This document shows, piece after piece, positions 35,796 through 43,067 of a stretch of DNA of 64,000 nucleotides. Position 1 is the stretch's first letter. The number at the start of each line of letters is the position of its first letter. The DNA lies in assembly GCF_014212135.1 (NCBI RefSeq), contig NZ_JACJVQ010000005.1, positions 449,702-513,701 of the forward strand, written 5' to 3'. Source of the stretch: Cohnella thailandensis. GTDB taxonomy: Bacteria; Bacillota; Bacilli; Paenibacillales; Paenibacillaceae. A model generated the notes under the pieces. The model was not told the DNA's origin, did not search any database, and saw only the letters and a list, made by a program, of their open reading frames with translations. The position numbers were made by a program, and so were the translations under genes.

Positions 35796-36146
35796 TTGGG
35801 AGCCCATATGACAGAGCACGGACAAGAAGCTGCGGATAAGCGCAAGACGTACTATGTGGCGCTTGGAGCCGGGCAGATCCTGGAGGACCGGGAGGCGGCG
35901 CCGTTCGAATACGAGATTCGCGCGAACGAGGAAGAGCTGAACAAGCTGCAGGAGCTGTTCGAGGAGCTGGCCAGCGCGGACGAGGCGACGGCGTCGCACA
36001 TGATGAGCGCGATTCTGGTATCCGCGTCGGATGAGGATATGAACGCCGATTACGATCATCAGTTCCAGAAAGTCTATCAGTTGATTTACGAGCTCGGAAC
36101 GGAAAAGACGAAGCGCCACATCGAGTCCATCGGCGTCGTTCATTGA
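35796..36146 (+). CDS. Conserved acidic protein of unknown function
   Basis: This small acidic, mostly helical protein (116 aa from TTG 35796) has the stretches RANEEELNKLQELFEELASA and YDHQFQKVYQLIYELGTEKT. No known domain or catalytic motif is recognised. The strongest ribosome binding site, AAGGGGGGAG, favours the TTG; ATG 35808 is a weaker alternative. It is followed after 21 bp by a second small unknown gene and then a third, all with good ribosome binding sites, so the three look like one operon. Confidence 0.65.
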   Translation: MGAHMTEHGQEAADKRKTYYVALGAGQILEDREAAPFEYEIRANEEELNKLQELFEELASADEATASHMMSAILVSASDEDMNADYDHQFQKVYQLIYELGTEKTKRHIESIGVVH

Positions 36147-36167
36147 ATCCGGCGGAGGACGATTCGG

Positions 36168-36515
36168 ATGATTACGATTCGGAACGCGGAATTCCGCCGG
36201 ATTCTCGATCGAGGGGGCCAGCGCTTCGCCGAAGTCGAGCTCGACACCAATCAGGCGAGCGCTCCCCACCTGTTGGCGTATTTTCGCAAGGAAGGGAACG
36301 GACGCTATCAGCTTGTGAGGGTCATCGCCGACGATGCCAAAGCAAAGTCGGATACGGACGAACCGTACGTCGGCGCTTTTGCCGATACGTTGGACGTCAC
36401 TTCGCTGCTTTTTGCCGGGCCGGACCATGGGGCGTTGGAGGACCGGATCGCATTCGGTTACCAGATACTCGATTTCGGGGATATTCGCAGCCAGCTGGAC
36501 AGCCAGCTTCGCTGA
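36168..36515 (+). CDS. Conserved protein of unknown function
   Basis: This 115-aa soluble protein starts ITIRNAEFRRILDRGG. It has a predicted mixed alpha/beta pattern and an acidic C-terminal half (LFAGPDHGALEDRIAFGYQI). No family is recognised. GGCGGAGG precedes the ATG. It is the middle gene of the small three-gene run between asnB and the TVP38 gene. Confidence 0.65.
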   Translation: MITIRNAEFRRILDRGGQRFAEVELDTNQASAPHLLAYFRKEGNGRYQLVRVIADDAKAKSDTDEPYVGAFADTLDVTSLLFAGPDHGALEDRIAFGYQILDFGDIRSQLDSQLR

Positions 36516-36533
36516 AGGGAGGGAGGAAATACG

Positions 36534-36671
36534 ATGGCTCGGAACAGGAAGAAGAACAAGGGCAACGAGTATGCGGAAAGAGGGGAACAGTTCGCGGAGA
36601 ACGTCATCAAGGAGACGAACGATTCTCCGCATCCCGCGCAGAACGCGCCGGCTACTCCCCATAACAGATAA
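36534..36671 (+). CDS. Small basic 45-aa protein
   Basis: This short gene begins MARNRKKNKGNEYAERG and ends in a Pro/Asn/His tail (SPHPAQNAPATPHNR). GGGAGGGAGG lies 9 nt before the ATG and a terminator follows, which supports a real gene. The composition (basic N-terminus, no hydrophobic core) resembles minor small spore proteins, but I cannot assign it to a known SASP family. Confidence 0.55.
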   Translation: MARNRKKNKGNEYAERGEQFAENVIKETNDSPHPAQNAPATPHNR

Positions 36672-36688
36672 GGAACCCCGTCCGTCAG

Positions 36689-36725
36689 AACCGCCTGCGA
36701 TCGCTAACTTTCGCGGGCGGTTTTG
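36689..36725. terminator. Terminator of the small-gene run
   Basis: AACCGCCTGCGA pairs with TCGCGGGCGGTT (one mismatch), then TTGC. It is shared with the convergent TVP38 gene. Confidence 0.7.
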
Positions 36726-37337
36726 CTACGCGCGTTTCTCTTTTAGCCAGATCCGATAGCCCGCGTATCCGAGCAGGAAGACGATCGCGTACGCGCCGAG
36801 GAAAATCAGAAAGCTGCTAAGGTCAGCGAACATGCTTTTGCCTATGTAGGAGAACAGCAGGATGGAAGGGATCTTGCCGAGAGCCGAGGCGAGGAGGTAG
36901 GGGCCCATTCCGATCGAGGTCAAGGCGGGATAAACATTCACCAGAGCCTGCGGGATGAGCGGAACCAGCCGCGCCGCAAGCACGGCGAGAAAAGGACGCT
37001 TCTCCATGGCGTCCGCCAGCTTGGCCATTCCTTCGAACCGTTCCAGATAACGCTTCGCGGGCTCCCGGAACAGATAACGCGCGAGCGCGAAGACGAGGAC
37101 GGAGGCGGTCGAGGCGGCCAGCCAGCTGATCAAGGCGCCCATGAGCGGGCCGAGCGTCCATCCGAGCGTTCCGATCACGACCTTGTACGGAACGACGGGG
37201 ACGAGCACGAGAGCTAAAGCGACTAGATAAACGATTCCGTAGTCGGCATCGGAGAGGAACTCTAGCAGTTCGTTCCGATAGACGGCTATCCATCCTATGA
37301 CAAGAATGGATAGCAGAACGGTGACGATGCGTTTCAA
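36726..37337 (-). CDS. TVP38/TMEM64 (DedA-like VTT domain) membrane protein
   Basis: This 203-aa protein has about five to six hydrophobic segments and the VTT-domain features VVPYKVVIGTLGWTLGPLMGA, the amphipathic LFREPAKRYLERF, and ARLVPLIPQALVNVYPALTS. Relatives act in lipid transport or scrambling across the membrane; a specific role is not deducible. It lies 3 bp after the EamA-type gene in what appears to be a two-gene operon. Confidence 0.82.
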   Translation of the reverse strand: MKRIVTVLLSILVIGWIAVYRNELLEFLSDADYGIVYLVALALVLVPVVPYKVVIGTLGWTLGPLMGALISWLAASTASVLVFALARYLFREPAKRYLERFEGMAKLADAMEKRPFLAVLAARLVPLIPQALVNVYPALTSIGMGPYLLASALGKIPSILLFSYIGKSMFADLSSFLIFLGAYAIVFLLGYAGYRIWLKEKRA

Positions 37338-37340
37338 GGG

Positions 37341-37763
37341 TTAATTAAGCGCGGCGAGAACGGCCCCGATCGCGATAAGGCCGATGCCGATTCCGTTGAC
37401 GAGCGAAACCTTTTCCCCCAGGAAAATCAGGGCCAGAACGACAGCGAAAACGACGCTCAGCTTGTCGATAGGGCCTACCTGAGAGACCTTGCCGTTCTTA
37501 AGCGCGATAAAATAGAACAGCCAGGACAGCGCTCCCGCCGTACCGCTTAGAACGATAAATAGAAGCGCTTTGCGATTGGCTAGAATCTCGCTAAGCTGCC
37601 CGGTCTTGCCTTGGACGAACACGACGGCAATGAGGAACGCCGCCATGATCACGGACCGGATCGCGGTGGCGGCGTTCGCGTCCAGTCCCTTCAGGCCGAT
37701 CTTGCCGAAGATGGCTACTAGTGCCGCCATAACGGCCGAGAGCAGCGCATAAACAAGCCACAT
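37341..37763 (-). CDS. Single-domain EamA/DMT-family transporter
   Basis: This 140-aa protein has five hydrophobic segments, corresponding to one EamA repeat (ALLSAVMAALVAIFGKIGLK; LSGTAGALSWLFYFIALKN; IGIGLIAIGAVLAALN). Most EamA exporters carry two such repeats in one chain. Single-domain versions are thought to work as dimers, as SMR proteins do. The conserved GPIDKLSVVFAVVLALIFLGE segment is intact. The substrate is unknown. It probably shares a transcript with the TVP38 gene. Confidence 0.85.
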   Translation of the reverse strand: MWLVYALLSAVMAALVAIFGKIGLKGLDANAATAIRSVIMAAFLIAVVFVQGKTGQLSEILANRKALLFIVLSGTAGALSWLFYFIALKNGKVSQVGPIDKLSVVFAVVLALIFLGEKVSLVNGIGIGLIAIGAVLAALN

Positions 37764-37788
37764 GGGAACGAGCCTCCTGATATAAGCA

Positions 37789-38178
37789 TCAATTTTCTTC
37801 GCGCGGTTCGCCGTTGTTCTTCGAGAGCTTCTTGGCCGCCTTCTTCCCGTCTTTGCTCTCCTTCGAGAAGTGGATCCCTTTGGCGACGGAGAAGACGAAG
37901 CCGAAGATGACCCCGATTCCCGCCAGCGTATAGATCATCGTGAAGATCTTGCCGAAGTCCGTCCGCGGGCCGAGCTCGGGCGTTCCGACCGTCGTCAACG
38001 TCATGACGCTGAAGTAGAGGGCATCCAGATAGCCGAAATCCTCGACCTGGCGATAGAACAAGGTGCCCGACAACAGGATAAGCAAGGTGGTGATGAACAG
38101 GTTGCGGAAACGCTTGTCCTTGAAGGAATGCCGCAGTCCGGTCAGCATGCGTTTGAGGGTCAGGATGAAAGAGACCAT
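37789..38178 (-). CDS. Two-helix ion channel, potassium-channel family with atypical filter
   Basis: This 129-aa protein has two membrane helices (FITTLLILLSGTLFY and IFTMIYTLAGIGVIFGFVFS) flanking a pore loop, as in KcsA-like channels. The filter reads TLTTVGTPELGPRTDFG, where TVG is kept but the canonical GYG or GFG is missing. Bacillus relatives with TVGDxNF-type filters exist, so selectivity may be altered. The tail is highly basic. The start at 38178 has GGAGGTT 8 nt upstream; a longer frame to 38256 is less likely. Confidence 0.75.
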   Translation of the reverse strand: MVSFILTLKRMLTGLRHSFKDKRFRNLFITTLLILLSGTLFYRQVEDFGYLDALYFSVMTLTTVGTPELGPRTDFGKIFTMIYTLAGIGVIFGFVFSVAKGIHFSKESKDGKKAAKKLSKNNGEPREEN

Positions 38179-38291
38179 GTGGCGAACCTCCGGCCGTATT
38201 CGTGCGGATTTTTCCGCAGTTCTACGGGTTAATGTTACATAATCGGACGAAGACAAGCAATCGGTTAAGGCTCTTTAAGGCATCGCCCGAG

Positions 38292-39125
38292 TTACAATTG
38301 CTGCTTATTATTCGCAAATTCGGCGTTCAGAATGCCCCCGACCAGCAAAATGATGGAGCTGAGATACAGCCAGATTAGCAGAACGATAACCCCGCCCAAG
38401 CTGCCGTACGTTTTGCTGTAGTTGCCGAAGTTGTTCACGTAGAAGGAGAACAGCAAGGACGACGCGATCCAGCCGATCGCCGCGAAGACGGAACCCGGAA
38501 TGACCTCGGACCACGTCAGCCGGCGGTCGGGAGTCATCCGATAGAGGAGTAGGAAGACGCAGAACAACACGACGACCGGCACGACGATTTGAAGGACGGA
38601 CCATATTCTCGACCAGTGCTCCGGAGCTCCCAGCCGCGTAAGCAGCTCCTGCTGGATGGTTTCGCCGAACACGAGCAGCGCCATGCTTACGATAATAATG
38701 GCTGCCAGAACAAGGGTGGCCAAAAGCGAGATCCCTCTCACTCTCCAGACCGCCCGATGCTCCTGCTCGCCATAGGCTTTGTTCAAGCCTTTGATCATGG
38801 CATTCACCGCTCCGGAAGCCGACCAGATCGATCCCAGGAGACCGAACGACAGCAGCGCCCCGCTTTGGTTCGCCGTCACCTCGTTCACGACGTCGCGGAT
38901 CGAGCTTCCGGTCGCGTTGGGGAGCAAGCGGACGAGAATGTCCATCAACGTGTCCGAGGACAGCCGGAAGTGGCCGATCAAGCTGATCAGGAAGATGAGG
39001 AACGGGAAGAAGGCCAGTATCAAATAATAGCTTAACTGCGCGCCGAGAGAGACGACGTCCGTCTCGCGGAACTTCGCGATCAGGCTTCGAACGCGCGGCG
39101 GCAGCCGATTCATAAGGGCATTCAT
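38292..39125 (-). CDS. YihY/BrkB family membrane protein
   Basis: This 277-aa protein has about six membrane segments and the YihY family features. These are SLGAQLSYYLILAFFPFLIF near the N-terminus, SASGAVNAMIKGLNKAYG, and YGSLGGVIVLLIWLYLSSIILLVGG-type sequence before the end. The family was once annotated as ribonuclease BN, wrongly; its true function is unknown. AAGGAGG precedes the ATG at good spacing. Confidence 0.9.
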   Translation of the reverse strand: MNALMNRLPPRVRSLIAKFRETDVVSLGAQLSYYLILAFFPFLIFLISLIGHFRLSSDTLMDILVRLLPNATGSSIRDVVNEVTANQSGALLSFGLLGSIWSASGAVNAMIKGLNKAYGEQEHRAVWRVRGISLLATLVLAAIIIVSMALLVFGETIQQELLTRLGAPEHWSRIWSVLQIVVPVVVLFCVFLLLYRMTPDRRLTWSEVIPGSVFAAIGWIASSLLFSFYVNNFGNYSKTYGSLGGVIVLLIWLYLSSIILLVGGILNAEFANNKQQL

Positions 39126-39393
39126 CTATGTACCTCCTTCGTTGCCTAGCAGTCTGCGGACTTCTTGTCCTTATCATAATCTGGAGCGCGCGAAAGTATG
39201 ATGGGGACGAGGGGCGCCTTACAGAATCAGTACCCCAAAATTACGGACAATAAAAGAACGAGAAGCTATCAACCTCTATTGGGATTCGGCAGATTCGCCT
39301 TCACGCCGGGAAAGCGAATACCGAAATGCCAGATGGTTCAAGTCGGCGGAATCGGCTTAATTACATTGCAAAACGAATTGGAGGCGATCAGGA
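39126..39393. other. Non-coding or decayed sequence before phage remnant
   Basis: The 268 bp upstream of the phage-derived genes has no frame with a convincing ribosome binding site. It may hold the eroded end of a tail gene, but no homology is recognisable by eye. Confidence 0.4.
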
Positions 39394-39510
39394 ATGCTTC
39401 ATTTCTACCGCACCTGGGTAGCTGCCGGGATGATCCGACTTTCGGCCGTCCCGGAGCCCTATCAGAGCAAGCTCCGCGACGAAGGGATCACAGACAGCGC
39501 GGATGAATAA
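39394..39510 (+). CDS. Small phage-type protein (38 aa)
   Basis: The short frame MLHFYRTWVAAGMIRLSAVP...RDEGITDSADE has GGAGG about 9 nt upstream. Its layout (aromatic helix, then VPE-x5-KLRDEGI) resembles the tiny proteins such as CD1375-like or XkdX that sit between tail and holin genes in Bacillota prophages. Its position directly before a holin relic supports this. The family assignment is tentative. Confidence 0.45.
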   Translation: MLHFYRTWVAAGMIRLSAVPEPYQSKLRDEGITDSADE

Positions 39511-39579
39511 TCGCAAACGTATTTGAGGTCGGGCCGATGGCTCGGCCTCTTTTCTATATAACTGAGAGCAGAGGAGAAG

Positions 39580-39938
39580 ATGAATCCAATGGGCTGAATG
39601 GGCAGCGGTTGCTATTCGCACTAATGATTGATTGTCGATTACATTACCGACGTTGCCGGGGCTATCAGAACCAAGACTCTAAATTCCGATGTAATGCATT
39701 GGGTCATTATCCGAAAAGTTACAGTTCTGTTTGCGGTTGTCTTGGCGGCGGCCATGCTCGATGACTGGATCCTAGCGACGGCTATGCTTCGGACAGGGCA
39801 GCAAACGGCAGCGCGATCTTCAGGACGGCGGCAATATTCTTCTACGTTGGCCGCGAAGGCTTATCCGTAGCCCGTAACCTCGGGACGCTGAAGGCTCCGA
39901 TGCCGAAACGGATTAATCAGCTTCTTAAACAGCTTTAG
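39580..39938 (+). pseudogene. Phage holin pseudogene
   Basis: Pieces in three frames reconstruct a Cph1/Holin_4-type holin. First comes RLLFALMI, then VDYITDVAGAIRTKTLNS with a hydrophobic VTVLFAVVLAAAMLDDWI, and finally AIFRTAAIFFYVGREGLSVA with the C-terminal PMPKRINQLLKQL. A 4-bp tandem duplication (ATTGATTG near 39625) breaks frame one, and a second shift lies near 39770. GAGGAGAAG precedes the ATG. No single frame can make a holin, so it should be inactive. Confidence 0.75.
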
Positions 39939-39957
39939 GAGAAGGGGGACGAGATGA

Positions 39958-40600
39958 ATGACTCGTAAAATCTCGCAAGAGGGTATCGATCTTATTAAAT
40001 CCTTTGAAGGCTGCCGTCTGACGGCTTGGCTTATAAGCCAGTGGCGGCGGAAACTTATTGGACCATTGGTTGGGGGCACTACGGCGCGGACGTTAAGCAG
40101 GGCATGACCATCACGCAAGCCGAGGCCGAAGCCATGCTTGTAAAGGACTTGGACAAGTACGAGGCTTACGTCAATAATTCGGCCTATGTCCCGGTCGCCG
40201 CGCAGCTCACTCAAAACCAATTCGATACTTTGGTGAGCTTTTGCTACAACTGCGGGGCCGGCAACCTCAAGACGCTTTGCGCGGGCCGGACAGCGGCGGA
40301 AATCGCCGCGAGCATTCCTAAGTACAAAGGGCAGCGGCCAAGTCTTAGCCGGTCTGGTGAGACGTAGGGCGGCCGAAGTGGCGTTATTCAATAAGGAGGA
40401 TGAGAAGGATATGGCAGAGTCGGAACCGAGCAAGACGGGGTTTATTGACGTACCGGCGGGAAATTGGGCGGAAGACGCGATCCTTGCGGCCAATGAGGCC
40501 GGTATCATGGCAGGCAGTCGGCGGACACTTTCGGGTAGGCCAACCGGTCACCCGCGAGGAGCTGGCGGCCGTTGTAGCCATGCTATTGGAAAGAAGATAA
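39958..40600 (+). pseudogene. Phage endolysin pseudogene (GH24-type lysozyme plus SLH domain)
   Basis: The first segment reads MTRKISQEGIDLIKSFEGCR, typical of T4/lambda-type lysozymes with the catalytic Glu in SFEGCR. The frame then breaks at a 5-bp duplication (GGCTTGGCTT near 40022). It continues as YKPVAAETYWTIGWGHYG and QLTQNQFDTLVSFCYNCGAG, shifts near 40327 to LAGLVRRRAAEVALF, and enters an SLH domain (GFIDVPAGNWAEDAILAANE). A third shift near 40515 leads to HFRVGQPVTREELAAVVAML. Three frameshifts make it non-functional as written. Confidence 0.8.
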
Positions 40601-40656
40601 GAGTAATCAGCCCGGAGGGTTCTTTAATCGTTTTCTCATACTTCATCAAGAAAGCA

Positions 40657-40703
40657 AAAAACCTCGGATTGCCTTTATCTCTCTAGGCTTCCGAGGTTTT
40701 TAA
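40657..40703. terminator. Hairpin terminator after the lysis relic
   Basis: AAAACCTCGGA pairs with TCCGAGGTTTT. The loop is about 21 nt. Confidence 0.65.
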
Positions 40704-40735
40704 GATTGGATCAATCGTGTTAATGCTTATGTAAC

Positions 40736-40812
40736 TGGCGTCCCAGGAGGGATTCGAACCCCCGACAACTCGCTTAGAAGGCGAGTGCTCTATCCGACTG
40801 AGCTACTGGGAC
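40736..40812 (-). tRNA. tRNA-Arg (anticodon TCT)
   Basis: On the minus strand the acceptor GTCCCAG pairs perfectly with CTGGGAC, followed by G and an encoded CCA. The anticodon arm is CTCGC-CTTCTAA-GCGAG, giving TCT for AGA codons. The T-loop is TTCGAAT. It sits directly beside the phage relic, a usual integration site. Confidence 0.95.
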
Positions 40813-40882
40813 ACAGCCAGATTATATTAACACAGCCGGACCGGAAGCTCAAGTACAAATTTGGGAAAAACGAAAGTCCGAT

Positions 40883-41443
40883 TCACAAAAGCTTGATCAT
40901 ATGGCGGAACGGGTGAGCGTTGATGGTCACGTCCTTGTCTTGAACGTAGCCGAGTCTGCGGTACAGGGCATGGGCTTTCTCGTTGGCGTAGTCCACATTC
41001 AAGGCGATCTTGGAGTGGCCTAGCCGGACGGCCCACCGTTCGGCTGCTTGGATGAGCTCGGTTCCGTAGCCTCTTCCGGAATAGGGAGCGAACACGGCGA
41101 AGGAATCGATGTAGAACTCGTCCGGATCGGTTTCGACATCCAGAGCGGCATCCGGATTGCCGAGTTTACGCTTCAGGCGTTCCAGGATGGGCTTGTCCAA
41201 ATCGGCGGCGTCCTTGCCGTGGTAGCAGAGGATCATTCCCGCGACCTGGCCGTCCGCTTCCTTCACGAGTATGTGACGGAAGCTGAAGCGCGTGCCTTCC
41301 GTCCGGTAGAATTCCAGCAGCCGTTCGGCGGCTTCCTTCTCGGTTGTCTCCCCGGTCAATTGCAGGGCGATATCTTGGATCGCCCGAATGATGAGCTGAA
41401 CGACGGGCTTGCCGTCGTCCGCTGTGGCGTGTCTGATCGTCAT
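40883..41443 (-). CDS. GNAT-family N-acetyltransferase
   Basis: This 186-aa protein opens MTIRHATADDGKPVVQLIIR and carries the acetyl-CoA-binding motif PYSGRGYGTELIQAAERWA. A typical GNAT end follows: NVDYANEKAHALYRRLGYV. The acceptor substrate is unknown. The start at 41443 has AGGAGAA 8 nt upstream; a longer frame to 41599 extends back toward the tandem repeats and is rejected. The 51-bp palindromic array begins about 115 bp upstream of the start. Confidence 0.85.
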   Translation of the reverse strand: MTIRHATADDGKPVVQLIIRAIQDIALQLTGETTEKEAAERLLEFYRTEGTRFSFRHILVKEADGQVAGMILCYHGKDAADLDKPILERLKRKLGNPDAALDVETDPDEFYIDSFAVFAPYSGRGYGTELIQAAERWAVRLGHSKIALNVDYANEKAHALYRRLGYVQDKDVTINAHPFRHMIKLL

Positions 41444-41557
41444 GGCGAAGTTCTCCTGATGGGTTATTAAGTTCATGGCAATACATGTTGAGATATAGGC
41501 AGGCTCTAAATCCGATGCGGTCGGGGGACAGGGCGAATTTGAGTCCTTTCGTTTCGC

Positions 41558-41786
41558 TGTAAGCCGATAATGTCGGCTTACAGGCCAAAGGCAAGGCATT
41601 CAAGCTGCTGTAAGCCGATAATGTCGGCTTACAGGCCAAAGGCAAGGCATTCAAGCTGCTGTAAGCCGATAATGTCGGCTTACAGGCCAAAGGCAAAGCA
41701 TTCAAGCTGTTGTAAGCCGATAATGTCGGCTTACAGGTCAAAGGCAAGGCATTCAAGCTGCTGTAAGCCGATAATGTCGGCTTACA
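41558..41786. repeat. Palindromic tandem array, five hairpins at exactly 51-bp period
   Basis: The perfect 10-bp arms TGTAAGCCGA and TCGGCTTACA, with a TAATG loop, recur with TAAGCC at 41560, 41611, 41662, 41713 and 41764. The 26-bp spacers are near-identical (CAAAGGCAAGGCATTCAAGC core). The region 41444-41913 otherwise shows no convincing gene. Because 51 is a multiple of 3, artificial open frames run through it on both strands. Confidence 0.95.
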
Positions 41787-41913
41787 GCAGATCTTCCCGT
41801 AAATGTCGGGCTGAAGGAACAATGCCCTTAGCTTGTCCTACCCGCTCAGCCCCTACAAACGCGGCTGAAGGGGGGCGGAACTTAATCCGCATCCCCCGCC
41901 CGCGGTGCCGGGG

Positions 41914-42180
41914 CTAATCGTCCGCGCGATGAATGCCTCCGCCGTGGAAGCCCGGACCCGGCCCGTGAAATCCCGGCCCGTGAAATCCCGGTCCATGAAA
42001 TCCGGGACCGGGGAACGGCCCATGGCCGTGGAAGCCCGGACCCGGGAAGAACGGTCCGAACGGAACGAGCGGGAACGGGAGCAGCGACGGCGGGTAAGGG
42101 TACGGATAGGGATACGGCGGATAGGGCGAATAAGGCGGATAAGGATAAGGTTGATAAGGGCCGATAGGGCCAAAGGCCAT
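41914..42180 (-). CDS. Pro/Tyr-rich and Gly/His-rich low-complexity protein
   Basis: This 88-aa protein is of two parts. Residues about 7-35 are repeated PYPPYS/PYPYP units, and residues about 46-80 are repeated GPGFHG units with six His. GGAGGAAT precedes the ATG at good spacing, supporting real expression. There is no signal peptide or known domain. The composition is like spore-coat or exosporium proteins of Bacillota, and the His residues could bind metal; both are inference from composition only. Confidence 0.65.
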   Translation of the reverse strand: MAFGPIGPYQPYPYPPYSPYPPYPYPYPYPPSLLPFPLVPFGPFFPGPGFHGHGPFPGPGFHGPGFHGPGFHGPGPGFHGGGIHRADD

Positions 42181-42424
42181 AGCGATTCCTCCATTAACGT
42201 CTCAGGATGATATCAGCCTATGCCCGGAATTCCCTCGTTGACACTGAACGCTCGGATCGCCTAGAACAGACGCACCAAACCCTTTTTCGCCGTTCTCGCG
42301 CCTCTTCTTTCTATAATATAGGATGAAATTCCTGCCTGCCGACCTTAGATTAGGTGAATGCCCATGTTGCTCCGCTGGGCGACTGCATATGCTAGGTCGA
42401 AACCCATGCTAAGGAGTGAATGGT

Positions 42425-42700
42425 TTGTATCAAACTCACGCGCATCCGCTGGTAAGTCCGGCCCAGGCTGTCTCTCCCGCACAATCGGTCGCCCCCTATA
42501 CCAGCGTCTCTTCCATCGATCCATACGTCGTGGAAGCTTTGAGAAGACTGACCGGGCGCTGCGTATGCTTCGAAACGACAAGGGGAGGGATCGAAGGCAC
42601 CATCATCGACGTCAAGCCGGACCACGTCCTCCTGCAGCTGTCCCACAATCGCCAGGCATGCGTCCGCATCGCCGAGATCGTATGGACGATGCCGCTATAG
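42425..42700 (+). CDS. DUF2642 family protein (YuzF-like)
   Basis: This 91-aa protein has a Ser/Pro/Ala-rich start (YQTHAHPLVSPAQAV). The DUF2642 core follows: IDPYVVEALRRLTGRCVCFE, RGGIEGTIIDVKPDHVLLQL and VRIAEIVWTMPL. The core is a small Sm-like beta fold found in spore-formers, some members being coat-associated. The TTG at 42425 has AAGGAG 8 nt upstream; the in-frame GTG at 42416 overlaps that site. It is divergent from the low-complexity gene. Confidence 0.75.
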   Translation: MYQTHAHPLVSPAQAVSPAQSVAPYTSVSSIDPYVVEALRRLTGRCVCFETTRGGIEGTIIDVKPDHVLLQLSHNRQACVRIAEIVWTMPL

Positions 42701-42722
42701 CCGATGTTGGCACGAAGGATTG

Positions 42723-42746
42723 GGCTGCCGCCGAGCAGCCTTTTTT
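42723..42746 (+). terminator. Intrinsic terminator after the DUF2642 gene
   Basis: GGCTGC pairs with GCAGCC around a 6-nt loop, and a T6 run follows. Confidence 0.75.
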
Positions 42747-42832
42747 CTTTGTTCAATGCAGCGGGCAAGACGAAGCAAATTAATGCAAAACGAAAAAGCC
42801 CTGCATCGCAAGGCTTCGGATGGATAAGGCTA

Positions 42833-42906
42833 TGGAGCGGGTGAAGGGAATCGAACCCTCGCCTCAAGCTTGGGAAGCTGGCGTTCTACCATTGAACTAC
42901 ACCCGC
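42833..42906 (-). tRNA. tRNA-Gly (anticodon CCC)
   Basis: The acceptor GCGGGTG/CACCCGC is perfect, with T and an encoded CCA. The anticodon arm is CCAGC-TTCCCAA-GCTTG, giving CCC; one C-U mismatch lies in the stem. The T-loop is TTCGATT. The body closely resembles bacterial tRNA-Gly(CCC). Confidence 0.92.
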
Positions 42907-43067
42907 AAGAATCTATCGCTGCAAATATATTAGCATACCGGCATGGCCAATTCAATCCGAAGGGCGGAGCGGACGGAGGCATTTTCCTTTTTGGGGGAAC
43001 TTCATGGTATAATGCGGAAGAATCGGCAACCGAAGGCCTTGCGGCCGAGCAGGAAGGGGTTCGCCTT

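Noticed and set aside
39130-39300. Attachment-site copy of tRNA-Arg on the far side of the phage relic
   Set aside because: No duplicated segment of the tRNA 3' end was found by eye; only short GGATTCG-type matches.
41570-41917. A 115-aa open frame (and one on the minus strand) made of 17-residue repeats
   Set aside because: It arises because the 51-bp tandem array is a multiple of three. There is no ribosome binding site, and the palindromes explain the repeat.
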